Source of the DNA: Methylomonas aurea
Lineage (GTDB): Bacteria; Pseudomonadota; Gammaproteobacteria; Methylococcales; Methylomonadaceae
DNA length: 64,000 bases
Assembly: GCF_024505045.1 (NCBI RefSeq)
Contig: NZ_JANIBM010000024.1
Span: forward strand, 1-64,000
Direction of reading: 5' to 3'
This document shows, piece after piece, positions 45,281 through 54,451 of this stretch (position 1 is the stretch's first letter; each line of letters begins with the position of its first letter). A program made the position numbers and the translations under genes. Under the pieces are notes generated by a model. It was not told the DNA's origin, did no database searches, and saw only the letters and a list, made by a program, of their open reading frames with translations.

Positions 45281-46081
45281 TCAGATTTTTTTCAATATCA
45301 ATTCCAACACTAGTTTGCTGCCGAAATAGGCCAGCAACAGCAGCACGAAGCCGGCCAGTGTCCACTGGATCGCGGTACTGCCGCGCCAGCCGTAACGCAG
45401 TCGCCCGAGCAACAGTCCGGAAAAGATTAGCCAGGCGCAAATCGATAGGATGGTTTTATGGGCCAGATGCTGGGCAAAGATGTCTTCAATAAAAACGAAA
45501 CCGCTCAATAATGCTGCAGTCAGGAAAAACAGGCCGGTGCCTATCATCTGAAACAGCAACGTTTCCATGGCCTGCAAGGGGGGTAGCGCCAGCATCAGTT
45601 TTTTGGGGTTATGGCTGCGCAATTGCTGGTCCTGGATCGCCAGCAGGATGGCTTGAATCGCCGCGATGTTCAGCAGGCTGAAGGCGACGATCGAAGTCAG
45701 AATATGCACGCCCATCTGCCAGTTGTGCGTCACTAACGGATGATTCGTTTCCGGAAAAATCATATCCAGGCCGATCAATGCGGCCGCTAACGGGAACACA
45801 GCAACGCCGAGATTTTCGACCGGCTTATCTAACGCAGCAAACAGCAAAAACCAGGAAATTACCAAAGCAACTAAAGTGGCTGCATTGAAAAAACCGAAGT
45901 TAAAAGGCTGTTCCCCCAGAAAAATCGTCGCGGCATAAACCGTGTGCAAAGCCGTGGCGATCCACGCCAAGCGGATTGGCAGCGGTCGGCGGTCTTGTCT
46001 GGCAAAAAGGTCCTTGCCGATCAAGGTGGCCGAGGTTAGATAACATAAAACCGAGAAGATGCCGGCGATTGCGATATTCAT
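45281..46081 (-). CDS. ypjD: CcsA/HemX-like inner-membrane protein YpjD
   Basis: 266-residue membrane protein from the ATG at 46081 (GGAA just before it; a TTG six codons upstream is ignored). About eight membrane helices with the cytochrome c assembly fold; the histidine-containing segments NWQMGVHILTSIVAF and LAHKTILSICAWLIF correspond to the haem-binding region of CcsA/HemX proteins. A haem-handling or copper-related role has been suggested for YpjD, but not established here. It diverges from ffh, as in other gammaproteobacteria. Confidence 0.9.
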   Translation of the reverse strand: MNIAIAGIFSVLCYLTSATLIGKDLFARQDRRPLPIRLAWIATALHTVYAATIFLGEQPFNFGFFNAATLVALVISWFLLFAALDKPVENLGVAVFPLAAALIGLDMIFPETNHPLVTHNWQMGVHILTSIVAFSLLNIAAIQAILLAIQDQQLRSHNPKKLMLALPPLQAMETLLFQMIGTGLFFLTAALLSGFVFIEDIFAQHLAHKTILSICAWLIFSGLLLGRLRYGWRGSTAIQWTLAGFVLLLLAYFGSKLVLELILKKI

Positions 46082-46207
46082 GAGTTCCGCGAGAAACAAT
46101 TATCAAAAGGCGTTGCGTAGGCCTTATGTTAAACTAAGCTCGAGTATTGTTCTAACTCCGCTTGAGCCGGAACGAGTCGTAATTAACCAGCTAAACAAGA
46201 CGTATCT

Positions 46208-47563
46208 ATGTTCGATAATTTATCCGATCGCCTGAGTGGCGCACTAAAAAAAATAAAAGGCCAAGGCCGACTGACCGAGAGCAATATTCAGGAAACCATG
46301 CGCGAGGTGCGGATGGCTTTGCTGGAAGCGGATGTCGCTCTGCCGGTAGTGACCGATTTTATCGAGCAGGTTACTCAGCGCGCGCTCGGACAAGAAGTGC
46401 AAGCCAGCTTGACGCCGGGCCAGGCTCTGATCAAGGTGGTGCAATCGGAGCTGGTCAAAGTGATGGGGGCTGCCAATGAGGAGCTGAACCTGCGCACCAA
46501 TCCGCCGGCCATCGTGTTGATGGCAGGCTTGCAGGGCGCAGGTAAAACTACGACGGTCGCCAAACTGGGCCGTCACCTTAAGGAAAAGAAAAAGAAAAAA
46601 GTCGGCGTGGTTAGCGTCGACGTTTACCGGCCGGCGGCGATCAAACAGTTGCAAACCCTGGCCGATGACATCGGTCTGAAGTTTTTCGACAGCGAAGCCA
46701 GTGAGAATCCGGTCGATATCGTCAATCGCGCATTGGATGCAGCCAAGCGCCAATTCGTCGACGTCTTGATCGTAGACACGGCTGGCCGTCTGCATGTCGA
46801 CGACGAGATGATGGCCGAGATTAAGGCTTTGCATGCTGCGATCAAGCCGATCGAAACCTTGTTTGTCGTCGACAGCATGACCGGTCAAGACGCGGCCAAT
46901 ACTGCAAAAGCCTTCCATGATGCGCTGCCTTTAACTGGTGTAATCCTTACCAAGGCTGACGGCGATGCTCGTGGCGGTGCGGCATTGTCCATACGTCACA
47001 TCACCGGCAAACCGATCAAGTTCATCGGTGTCGGCGAAAAGACCGATGCATTGGAGCCGTTTTATCCGGACCGGTTGGCATCGCGTATCTTGGGTATGGG
47101 TGACGTGTTGTCGCTGATCGAAGATATCGAGCAAAAAGTCGACAAGAAAAAAGCCGAGCAATTGGCCAAGAAACTGCAGAAAGGCAAAAGCTTCGATTTG
47201 GATGATTTGAAGGAGCAGTTAGTGCAGATGCAAAATATGGGCGGTTTAGGGGCGATGATGGACAAATTGCCGGGCATGAATAGTGTGCCGAAAGACATCA
47301 GAGAAAAGGTCAACGACAAGGATTTGGCGCATCAGATTGCTGTGATCAATTCGATGACCAAACAGGAGCGGCGTTTTCCCGATTTGATTAAGGGTACTCG
47401 CAAGCAGCGTATTGCCGACGGTTGCGGTTTGGATTTGCAGGCGGTAAACCGCGTGCTGAAACAGCATCAAATGATGGAAAAGATGATGAAGAAGTTCAGC
47501 AAAGGCAATATCGCCAACATGATGCGCGGTTTGAAAAGCAACATGCGCGGCCTGAGAATGTGA
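46208..47563 (+). CDS. ffh: Signal recognition particle GTPase Ffh
   Basis: Targets nascent inner-membrane proteins to FtsY with 4.5S RNA. 451 residues: N domain helices (1-90), G domain with P-loop GLQGAGKTTTVAKLG, VDVYRPAAI, DTAGRL and TKADGDARGG, and a methionine-rich M domain (from about 295; MQNMGGLGAMMDKLPGMN and QMMEKMMKKFSKGNIANMM). Length normal. Upstream of rpsP with an 88-base gap; this leads into the conserved rpsP-rimM-trmD-rplS operon. Confidence 0.98.
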   Translation: MFDNLSDRLSGALKKIKGQGRLTESNIQETMREVRMALLEADVALPVVTDFIEQVTQRALGQEVQASLTPGQALIKVVQSELVKVMGAANEELNLRTNPPAIVLMAGLQGAGKTTTVAKLGRHLKEKKKKKVGVVSVDVYRPAAIKQLQTLADDIGLKFFDSEASENPVDIVNRALDAAKRQFVDVLIVDTAGRLHVDDEMMAEIKALHAAIKPIETLFVVDSMTGQDAANTAKAFHDALPLTGVILTKADGDARGGAALSIRHITGKPIKFIGVGEKTDALEPFYPDRLASRILGMGDVLSLIEDIEQKVDKKKAEQLAKKLQKGKSFDLDDLKEQLVQMQNMGGLGAMMDKLPGMNSVPKDIREKVNDKDLAHQIAVINSMTKQERRFPDLIKGTRKQRIADGCGLDLQAVNRVLKQHQMMEKMMKKFSKGNIANMMRGLKSNMRGLRM

Positions 47564-47651
47564 TCTTCGCAATTTGTCCTTCACTTATTCGTAAAATCGC
47601 GTAGAATAGTTTGATTAAATTTTTTGATTCAATGTTTTTTAAGGTATTCAA

Positions 47652-47903
47652 ATGGTAAGCATTCGTTTGTCCAGAGGCGGCGCAAAGAATCGTCCTTTTT
47701 ATCATGTTGTCGTAACCGACAGCAGAAGCAGCCGTGATGGCCGCTATATCGAGCGGGTCGGTTTTTTTAACCCGTTGGCGCGTGGCGGAGAGCAACGTTT
47801 GGTTTTGGATACTGAGCGGGTTCAATATTGGAAAGCCAATGGTGCTCAGCCGACCGACCGCGTTGCCAGACTGATCAAAGACGCTGCCAAAGCCGCCGCG
47901 TAA
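47652..47903 (+). CDS. rpsP: 30S ribosomal protein S16
   Basis: 83-residue ribosomal protein. The whole chain is recognisable: [20 protein letters not shown] at the start, [19 protein letters not shown] in the middle, and a C-terminal helix [19 protein letters not shown] run of Ts and the AAGG-containing leader (TTTTAAGGTATTCAA) come just before the ATG. First gene of the rpsP-rimM-trmD-rplS operon, 10 bases before rimM. Confidence 0.98.
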   Translation: MVSIRLSRGGAKNRPFYHVVVTDSRSSRDGRYIERVGFFNPLARGGEQRLVLDTERVQYWKANGAQPTDRVARLIKDAAKAAA

Positions 47904-47913
47904 CGCTTAAACC

Positions 47914-48423
47914 TTGCAGTCAGGGGAGTATCTGAACGTCGGACAAATATCCGGCGTTTTTGGTGTAAAGGGCTGGGTAAAAGTGTTTTCTTTTACCGAT
48001 CCCCGCGAAAATATCCTGAAATATTCGCCATGGCTGTTACAAAAAAACGGCCAACGCCATGAATTGAAAGTCGTTGGCGGTCGCCGCCAAGGCAATTTGA
48101 TTGTTGCCCAGCTGGAAAATATTGGCGACAGAGATGCTGCCGCCGAGTGGATGGGCTCGGAAATTTTGATTCGCAAGCAGCAATTGCCTGAGCCTGAAGC
48201 GGGTGAATTCTACTGGGCCGATTTGATAGGCCTATCAGTAGAAAACCAAGCAGGCTACAGGTTAGGTAGCGTCGATCATTTGCTCGAGACCGGAGCAAAC
48301 GACGTATTGGTCGTCGTCGACGGCCAAACCGAACGGCTAATACCGTTTCTGCAACCTGCTACGATTTTGAAAGTCGACTTGGCTGCCGGGTTGATCGTCG
48401 CCGATTGGGACCCCGATTTTTAG
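47914..48423 (+). CDS. rimM: 16S rRNA processing protein RimM
   Basis: Assembly factor for the 30S head, binding S19. 169 residues with the N-terminal barrel (LNVGQISGVFGVKGWVKVF) and the PRC-barrel domain (EFYWADLIGLSVENQ onward, ending ILKVDLAAGLIVADWDPDF). The start is uncertain: the earliest usable codon is a TTG at 47914 with no good ribosome binding site, while GGGGAG lies inside the frame right after it. Translational coupling with rpsP, 10 bases upstream, may explain this. Confidence 0.94.
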   Translation: MQSGEYLNVGQISGVFGVKGWVKVFSFTDPRENILKYSPWLLQKNGQRHELKVVGGRRQGNLIVAQLENIGDRDAAAEWMGSEILIRKQQLPEPEAGEFYWADLIGLSVENQAGYRLGSVDHLLETGANDVLVVVDGQTERLIPFLQPATILKVDLAAGLIVADWDPDF

Positions 48424-48429
48424 GCCGAC

Positions 48430-49170
48430 ATGCATTTCGATGTTGTGAGCCTTTTTCCGGACATGGTTTTCGGCGCGGCCGGCTATGGTGTGACCGGTAA
48501 AGCCATAGAAAAAGGTTTGGTTGGTTTATCGGTTTGGAATCCGCGCGATTACGCGCACGACCGGCACAAAACGGTGGATGACAGGCCATACGGCGGTGGT
48601 CCCGGCATGGTAATGAAGTACCAGCCCTTGTTGGATGCGGTAAACGATGCAAAACGCAGTCTGCCGGCTGACGACGCCAAAGTCGTTTATTTGAGCCCCC
48701 AAGGGCGCCTGATAACGCAGCCCCTGTTGCAGGAAGCCAGCTTGAGTCGACGCTTAATTCTGGTTGCCGGACGCTACGAGGGTGTTGACGAACGTTTTAT
48801 CGAAAGCGTGTGCGACGATGAATGGTCGCTCGGCGATTACGTAATCAGCGGCGGCGAACTGGCGGCGTTGATTGTGATAGATGCAATTAGCCGTTTGATA
48901 CCTGGAGTGCTTGGGGATGAAGAGTCGGCCAAGCAGGATTCCCATGCCGATGGCTTATTGGATTGTCCGCATTACACGCGTCCGGAACGAGGCGAACTTG
49001 GCGATGTTCCCGAGGTGTTACTGGGCGGCAACCATGCGGCAATCCGGCGTTGGCGAATGAAGCAAGCCTTGGGCAGAACTTGGTTACGGCGGCCGGATTT
49101 GCTGGAAAAACTGAAATTGACCGCAGAGCAGGATGCTTTGCTGAAAGAATTTAGAAACGAAGTTGTTTAA
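48430..49170 (+). CDS. trmD: tRNA (guanine37-N1)-methyltransferase TrmD
   Basis: Methylates G37 of tRNAs reading CNN codons, keeping the reading frame. 246 residues with the trefoil-knot SAM site: [28 protein letters not shown] and [11 protein letters not shown], and the catalytic Asp region [13 protein letters not shown]. The N-terminus [12 protein letters not shown] and [15 protein letters not shown] are family hallmarks. It follows rimM by 6 bases. Confidence 0.98.
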   Translation: MHFDVVSLFPDMVFGAAGYGVTGKAIEKGLVGLSVWNPRDYAHDRHKTVDDRPYGGGPGMVMKYQPLLDAVNDAKRSLPADDAKVVYLSPQGRLITQPLLQEASLSRRLILVAGRYEGVDERFIESVCDDEWSLGDYVISGGELAALIVIDAISRLIPGVLGDEESAKQDSHADGLLDCPHYTRPERGELGDVPEVLLGGNHAAIRRWRMKQALGRTWLRRPDLLEKLKLTAEQDALLKEFRNEVV

Positions 49171-49182
49171 TAGGGTGTGGTT

Positions 49183-49530
49183 ATGAGTAAAATTATCGAA
49201 GAATTGGAAGCGGAACAGCTGAAAAAAGACGTCCCTGAATTCGGTCCGGGCGATACCGTGGTTGTTCAAGTCAGGGTGACCGAAGGTAGCCGCGAGCGAT
49301 TGCAGGCTTTTGAAGGCATCGTTATCGCCAAGCGTAATCGCGGTTTGAACTCCGCATTTACCGTCAGAAAAATTTCCCACGGCGTGGGTGTCGAGCGTGT
49401 GTTTCAGACCCACAGCCCAGCGGTTGGCAGCATCGAAGTCAAACGCCGCGGCGATGTGCGCCGTGCCAAGTTGTATTATCTGCGCGATCTGGCCGGTAAA
49501 GCCGCGCGGATTAAAGAAAGACTTTCTTAA
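49183..49530 (+). CDS. rplS: 50S ribosomal protein L19
   Basis: 115-residue ribosomal protein. The ATG at 49183 is chosen because AGGGTGTGG precedes it; an in-frame GTG two codons before is not needed. Signature segments: [50 protein letters not shown] and a basic C-terminus [19 protein letters not shown]. Last gene of the operon, followed by a strong terminator. Confidence 0.98.
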   Translation: MSKIIEELEAEQLKKDVPEFGPGDTVVVQVRVTEGSRERLQAFEGIVIAKRNRGLNSAFTVRKISHGVGVERVFQTHSPAVGSIEVKRRGDVRRAKLYYLRDLAGKAARIKERLS

Positions 49531-49540
49531 GCCGTTGCTA

Positions 49541-49604
49541 TCCGATTGCTGGCAATCGGATCGGTTGCAGAAAAGGCGGCTACCAAGCCGCCTTTTTTTT
49601 GCCG
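49541..49604 (+). terminator. Double-hairpin terminator of the rpsP operon
   Basis: ATCCGATTGC and GCAATCGGAT form one perfect stem (about 49540-49561); then AAGGCGGCT and AGCCGCCTT form a 9-base stem with an ACCA loop (49573-49581 with 49586-49594), followed by T8. The second hairpin is the classical terminator; the first may protect the mRNA end. Confidence 0.9.
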
Positions 49605-49621
49605 TCCATTTCGAGTGAACC

Positions 49622-50131
49622 ATGACCTTGCACATTGTTTGGCAGTCAATTGCAAACGGGGAGCCTTGCAAAATAGGCGTTCCTGTGTTCGATGTCGAAT
49701 TGGCGTTAACCCTGCGCGGTTCGGTTATCGTCGACGCCTCCTGGTGTTTGGAGCCGCTTGCGGCGAGCAAAGATACCACCTGTCTAGCGCAGCGGGTTCA
49801 GCAATATCTGCTGGATCCCGACGGCACCGAATTGCAGCTCGAATTATTAAGCCAGGGTAGCGAGTTTAGCAACAGTGTCTGGCATGCCTTGTCGGCAATA
49901 CCGGTCGGCCGGACTTTAACTTATGCCGAGTTGGCAAAACGTTTGGACTCGGCGCCTCGTGCCGTTGCTGCGGGTTGTAGACGGAATCCCTATGCCGGCA
50001 TTATTCCTTGCCACCGTGTCGTCGCCAGTAACGGAATTGGCGGATTTATGGGCCAAGCCGATGGCGAATTCGTCGCGTTAAAAAGCCGGTTGCTCGATTA
50101 CGAAAGCCGTTTGTGCGATTCGAAACTATGA
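49622..50131 (+). CDS. ogt: Methylated-DNA-protein cysteine methyltransferase
   Basis: Suicide repair protein that takes O6-alkyl groups off guanine. 169 residues: an N-terminal alpha/beta domain (1-85) and the catalytic domain with VGRTLTYAELAKRLDSAPRA and the acceptor cysteine in IIPCHRVVASNGIGG, then FMGQADGEFVALKSRLL. It is complete but somewhat short for the Ogt group. Its stop overlaps the xerD ATG (ATGA at 50128-50131), so the two are translationally coupled. Confidence 0.93.
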   Translation: MTLHIVWQSIANGEPCKIGVPVFDVELALTLRGSVIVDASWCLEPLAASKDTTCLAQRVQQYLLDPDGTELQLELLSQGSEFSNSVWHALSAIPVGRTLTYAELAKRLDSAPRAVAAGCRRNPYAGIIPCHRVVASNGIGGFMGQADGEFVALKSRLLDYESRLCDSKL

Positions 50132-51012
50132 ATTCGGCCCAGACCATAGAAGCTTTCTTGAATGCGTTGTGGTTGGAATTCGGTTTGAGCGATAACACGC
50201 TGGCCGCCTACGGCAGCGACTTGAAACAATTTGCCGCGTGGTTGAAGCATAAGGAATTGCCGGCGGCAGACGATAGCGATGTCCGCGCCTTTCTGGCCAG
50301 CCAACGGCAAGCCGGTATTTCGAGCCGCTCGACGGCGCGCAAATTATCTTGTTTGAAACGGTTCTACGGTTATTTGTTGCGTGAGGCAACGATCGCCGCC
50401 GACCCGACCCAATTGGTGGACGCGCCGCAATTAGGCCGGTATTTGCCGGGTTCGTTGTCCGAGAACGATGTTGAAGCATTGCTGCAAGCTCCTGAAATCG
50501 CGAACAATCTGGGGTTTCGGGATAGAGCCATGCTGGAGATCTTGTATGCGACCGGGCTGCGCGTGTCAGAACTGGTTGGTTTGAGTTTTTCGCAGATCAA
50601 TTTTCGCCAGGGATGTTTGCGGGTTATCGGCAAAGGCGATAAAGAGCGTTTAGTCCCGGTCGGCGAAGAAGCGATGGATTGGGTGGAGCGTTACATCAGC
50701 GGCGCCAGGCAGGCGTTATTGGGCGGGCGGCAAAGCGATTATTTATTCGTTACCGCACGCGGCGGTGCCATGACACGGCAAGCTTTTTGGCATATTATCA
50801 AACGTTATGCCAAGCAGGCGGGGATCGATAAACAGTTGTCGCCGCATACCCTGCGCCATGCCTTTGCGACGCACTTGTTGAACCACGGTGCCGATTTACG
50901 CGTGGTGCAGTTGTTGCTCGGCCATTCCGATCTGTCGACGACGCAGATTTATACGCATATCGCTCAGCAGCGCTTGAAAGAACTTCATCGCCAACACCAT
51001 CCCAGAGGTTAA
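50128..51012 (+). CDS. xerD: Tyrosine recombinase XerD
   Basis: Chromosome-dimer-resolution recombinase acting with XerC at dif. 294 residues from the ATG at 50128 (starts MNSAQTIEAFLNALW as in the family). An N-terminal SAM-like core-binding domain (1-100) is followed by the catalytic domain: first Arg in LYATGLRVSELVGL, Lys in KGDKERLVPV, His-x-x-Arg in HTLRHAFATHLL, His in LLGHSDLSTTQIY with the tyrosine. Overlaps ogt by 4 bases; the next gene starts 2 bases after its stop codon. Confidence 0.95.
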   Translation: MNSAQTIEAFLNALWLEFGLSDNTLAAYGSDLKQFAAWLKHKELPAADDSDVRAFLASQRQAGISSRSTARKLSCLKRFYGYLLREATIAADPTQLVDAPQLGRYLPGSLSENDVEALLQAPEIANNLGFRDRAMLEILYATGLRVSELVGLSFSQINFRQGCLRVIGKGDKERLVPVGEEAMDWVERYISGARQALLGGRQSDYLFVTARGGAMTRQAFWHIIKRYAKQAGIDKQLSPHTLRHAFATHLLNHGADLRVVQLLLGHSDLSTTQIYTHIAQQRLKELHRQHHPRG

Positions 51013-51014
51013 AC

Positions 51015-51800
51015 ATGACTAATTTGATCCATCCAACGGCCTACGTCGAAAGCGGCGCGATTTTAGCGGAAAACGTCTGCGTCGGACCGTTTGCGGTGGT
51101 CGAAGCCGGCGCTCGTATCGGTTCCGGAAGTCGAATCGGCGCTCATGCCGTAGTGCATGCTCAAGTCAAAATGGGGGCGGATAACATTTTGCATCCTCAT
51201 GCGGTGCTGGGTGGGTTGCCGCAAGATACCGGCTTCCGTGCCGAGACCGAATCATGGTTGGAAATCGGCGATGGTAATGTGTTTCGGGAGGGCTTCACCG
51301 CCCACAGAGCCACAAAGCCCGGCGCGGCCACTGTAATCGGATCAGGCTGCTACTTCATGAATAACAGCCACGTCGCTCACGATTGTCGGATTGGCGATAA
51401 AACCATTTTCGCTAACAATGTCGCGATTGGCGGCCACGTGGAGGTTGGGTCTAACGTATTCATGGGCGGCGCCGTGGTGGTCCACCAGTTTTGCCGGGTC
51501 GGAGCGTACGCCATTGTGCAGGGTACGACCGGCATCAATATGGATGTGATACCGTTCACGTTGATTGGTGGCCGACCGGCCAAGCATTACCGGTTGAATA
51601 TCGTCGGCTTGCGGCGTGCTGGTATCGTCGGCGATCGATACAAAGTGCTTTCCGCCGCATTCCGATTGCTCAGAAATAAAAAAAGCCTTGACGAATTGCA
51701 ATCTACCGAAGAACTGCAATACTTAAAAGATTGGTTGGCGGCCGATTCGAAGCGCGGAATGCACGGATTCATGTCGATATCGTCAACCGATAACGAGTAA
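51015..51800 (+). CDS. lpxA: LpxA-like UDP-GlcNAc acyltransferase outside the lpx operon
   Basis: First enzyme of lipid A synthesis or a paralogue of it: 261 residues with left-handed beta-helix hexapeptides through to about residue 190 (VGPFAVVEAGARIGSGSRIG, and NNVAIGGHVEVGSNVFMGGA), then a helical C-terminus. NNSHVAHDCRIGD keeps the two histidines of the active centre (His122/125 region of E. coli). It lies 2 bases after xerD and is not next to lpxD, fabZ or lpxB, which normally flank lpxA; it could be a second copy with another acyl or sugar specificity. AGAGGTTAAAC before the ATG is a fair ribosome binding site. Confidence 0.85.
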   Translation: MTNLIHPTAYVESGAILAENVCVGPFAVVEAGARIGSGSRIGAHAVVHAQVKMGADNILHPHAVLGGLPQDTGFRAETESWLEIGDGNVFREGFTAHRATKPGAATVIGSGCYFMNNSHVAHDCRIGDKTIFANNVAIGGHVEVGSNVFMGGAVVVHQFCRVGAYAIVQGTTGINMDVIPFTLIGGRPAKHYRLNIVGLRRAGIVGDRYKVLSAAFRLLRNKKSLDELQSTEELQYLKDWLAADSKRGMHGFMSISSTDNE

Positions 51801-51888
51801 AGGGAGTTAGGCCCGTTGCGAACCTCCATTGGACCGGTTGAGTAACAAACTCGGCGCCTACATCGGCACAACGCTAGTACTAATCGCC

Positions 51889-52311
51889 ATGAAAATACAC
51901 GTAATCGACAATGCCGGACAAATCGAGCCGTTGCTGCTGATGGCCGAAGCCGAAGTGGCGTTTTATATCGACGAAATACAGGCACTAAATGCCGCGGAAC
52001 TGGATAAGCCCGGGCTGATTTTGTTGAATTATTCGCTACGCGGCGCAGATACCGCGGAATACACCGGATTGTTGCTAAACGCCAGTCCGGCCAGCAATAT
52101 CGTGATTATCGGGGAGGATCTAGCGAACGATATAGTGGTGAACTGCATCATGGCCGGCGCTAAGGGCTACCAAAACAGCGGCAGCCTTGCGGTTTATATC
52201 AATCGCATGATTCGGGCTGTCGCCGCCGGTGAAGCTTGGTTGAGTCGCAAACTCGTTGCCAGTTTATTGGATGCCGTCCATAAAAACTATGCCGGCCAGG
52301 ATGTGTTGTAA
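51889..52311 (+). CDS. Degenerate receiver-domain protein without output domain
   Basis: 140 residues from the ATG at 51889 (no strong ribosome binding site; a TTG 20 codons upstream is possible). The fold follows a NarL-type receiver, MKIHVIDNAGQIE to AGAKGYQNSGSLAVYINRMI, and the linker GEAWLSRKLVASLLDAVHK that normally leads into the helix-turn-helix. The protein ends there. The phospho-acceptor Asp is replaced by Asn (LILLNYSLRG), the conserved Lys after AGAKG is Ser, and only one residue of the acidic pair remains. A phosphorylation-independent binding role is likely. It converges with the TonB receptor gene with one base between the stops. Confidence 0.72.
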   Translation: MKIHVIDNAGQIEPLLLMAEAEVAFYIDEIQALNAAELDKPGLILLNYSLRGADTAEYTGLLLNASPASNIVIIGEDLANDIVVNCIMAGAKGYQNSGSLAVYINRMIRAVAAGEAWLSRKLVASLLDAVHKNYAGQDVL

Positions 52312-52312
52312 A

Positions 52313-54451
52313 TCAATAGTGTAAACCTACCTCGAAGTAAAACGTCTGGCCACTGATTGGTAGGTTATTAGGATAGCTGGCAGTGGCCGGTTCCGTGCCG
52401 CGAGCATCCAGCAAATTGCGGGCAGAGGCTGTCAAATCCAGATACCCCAGCAATTTTTTCGCGTTCAGCGTCAGATCCACCGTTTCGTAATCTTTTAACT
52501 GTCTGCTATCGCCGGGGTTGCTCAGCCTGTGGCCGATCCAGTTGATCTGGGTCTGAATTTGCCATTTCGGTAAAAAATTCCAGGCCAATGCCGAATACAC
52601 ATGGTGTTCCGGAACGTTGCTGACTCGAGTGTGGGTCGCCTCGTTGCGGGCAAACTGCCAGGCATAGTTGCCGCGTAAATTCCAATCCGGCAGAAATTTC
52701 CAATCCCACTCGAACTCGCTGCCGTAGCCGTCCTGGCCGGAAGTGTTTTGCTCGGTCAACGTGGCCGAACTGGCGATCGGGCCGCTGATCAGGTCGTGGA
52801 TTTCATAATGGTACAAATTCAATGCCGTTCTGAGCGTTTTGCTCGGATGATAATCGAACGCCAATTCCGTGGTGGCGATGGTTTCCGGACTCAAACTCGG
52901 ATTGCCTAGAAATAGCGTGCTGTTTTGTTGGTATTGCTCCAAAAAGCTCGGCGCCCGGTAAGCTTGGCCGTAAAGCAATTTGCTGGTGAATTGTTCGTTG
53001 ACATCCCAAACCAGCGCTGCCCTAGGGTTTAGCGTGCTGCCGAAGTCGGAATAGTGGTCGAAACGCAAGCCGGTCGTCAAATGCCAATCAGTGGCGAATT
53101 GCCATTCGTCTTGAAACGCGGCGGACCAGATGTCGCGGTGGTGGTCGTCCAGAAAAGTGAAAGGCGTCCCCGTCAGATTTTGCGGCGGACCGCCGAGATT
53201 GGTAATGCCGACACCGTAATTACGGGCTTCCCGGGTGTTGAGTTCCTCGTAGCGGAAGCCGGCGATCATCCTGATGATATGGTTGGAAAAACCTTTATAT
53301 ATGCTGGTGAGTTCGAAACTGGGTACCGTGTTTTTGAAACCGGCAACGAAACGTAAGCCGTTCGGAAACGGCACGAAGGCGTTAATCAAAGCCGGTTGGC
53401 CGGTGACGTTGCCACTGGCATCCAGCGGCAGGATAGATCCCGGCGGAAAGCCGTAGATGTCGGCCGCAACATCGGTATGCAAGAAGCTGGCGTGGGCTTG
53501 CAATTCCCAATCCTGGATATCATCCTCGGTAGAATAACGAATGTCTGCAAGATAGTTGCTGCCGTTGCCTTTGCCTTTATTGTCCAATGCGCCGAAAGCG
53601 CCCGATCTAAAGCTGTAATCCGATTCGTTAAAGGCCCAGAATCCCAAGTCCCAGTGTTTGCGTTGCAGATTCAGATGGCCGTTCCAGCGTTTGTTTTGGG
53701 TCTGCATCGGTCCCGGCGCCAGTGACGCGTGCGTAGCGAGCAGTTGGTCGATCTGGCTTTGCGCGTCCGCTTGGATAATCCGGTCCGGGTCGGCGCCGTT
53801 GTGGCTGTACTGCAAGCTACCGGCCACGTCCCAACCCTGCCATTTGCCGCCGTATTGGCCCCAGGCGCTTTTGGTATCGGCATTGCCGCCGCGCGCGCCG
53901 ACGTTGAATCCATCGATATCGGCGGCTTTTTTGGTGACAATATTGATTACGCCGGCAAAGGCGTCGGCGCCATAAAGTGCCGAACCGGGGCCGCGAATTA
54001 CTTCGACGCGCTGGATGTTTTCCACCGGCATGATCATGCCGGCCATGTGCGTACCTTGGTAAGGTACCGAAAAACGGGTGCCGTTGATCATCAGCAACAC
54101 CTCGGAATTGGTTTCGTTGCGGATGCCGCGCATGGTATAGCTGTAATCGTTGGTCACCGGTTGGATCGTGACGTGCATGCCGGGCACGGTTTCCAGCACT
54201 TCGTGCAATTCGGTGGCGCCCATCGCCGCAATTTGTTCGGCGGTGATGACACTGGTCACGGCTGCGGACTGGGCGATGGGTCTGGACGTGCCCGAGGCGA
54301 TCGCTACCGAGATATTGGCCAACTCCGCCGGCGACATATCCAGCAATTCGTTCAGGCTTTGCTCCGCCTGCGCTGCCTGGCCGATCAACGTCAGCCACAA
54401 ACCCGGTTTGAACAGCCGTTTCCTTAAAACACCCGACATAAGTAATCTCAT
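52313..54451 (-). CDS. TonB-dependent outer-membrane receptor
   Basis: 712-residue receptor: signal peptide (about 1-30), then a TonB-box area and plug domain (SGTSRPIAQSAAVTSVITAE, IRGPGSALYGADAFAGVINI), and a 22-strand barrel ending YFEVGLHY with the terminal aromatic residue. The ligand is not apparent. It overlaps the GGDEF/EAL gene by 4 bases (ATGA), so both proteins should be made in proportion, which is unusual for an ordinary siderophore receptor. No Fur box or B12 riboswitch is visible before the operon. Confidence 0.93.
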   Translation of the reverse strand: MRLLMSGVLRKRLFKPGLWLTLIGQAAQAEQSLNELLDMSPAELANISVAIASGTSRPIAQSAAVTSVITAEQIAAMGATELHEVLETVPGMHVTIQPVTNDYSYTMRGIRNETNSEVLLMINGTRFSVPYQGTHMAGMIMPVENIQRVEVIRGPGSALYGADAFAGVINIVTKKAADIDGFNVGARGGNADTKSAWGQYGGKWQGWDVAGSLQYSHNGADPDRIIQADAQSQIDQLLATHASLAPGPMQTQNKRWNGHLNLQRKHWDLGFWAFNESDYSFRSGAFGALDNKGKGNGSNYLADIRYSTEDDIQDWELQAHASFLHTDVAADIYGFPPGSILPLDASGNVTGQPALINAFVPFPNGLRFVAGFKNTVPSFELTSIYKGFSNHIIRMIAGFRYEELNTREARNYGVGITNLGGPPQNLTGTPFTFLDDHHRDIWSAAFQDEWQFATDWHLTTGLRFDHYSDFGSTLNPRAALVWDVNEQFTSKLLYGQAYRAPSFLEQYQQNSTLFLGNPSLSPETIATTELAFDYHPSKTLRTALNLYHYEIHDLISGPIASSATLTEQNTSGQDGYGSEFEWDWKFLPDWNLRGNYAWQFARNEATHTRVSNVPEHHVYSALAWNFLPKWQIQTQINWIGHRLSNPGDSRQLKDYETVDLTLNAKKLLGYLDLTASARNLLDARGTEPATASYPNNLPISGQTFYFEVGLHY

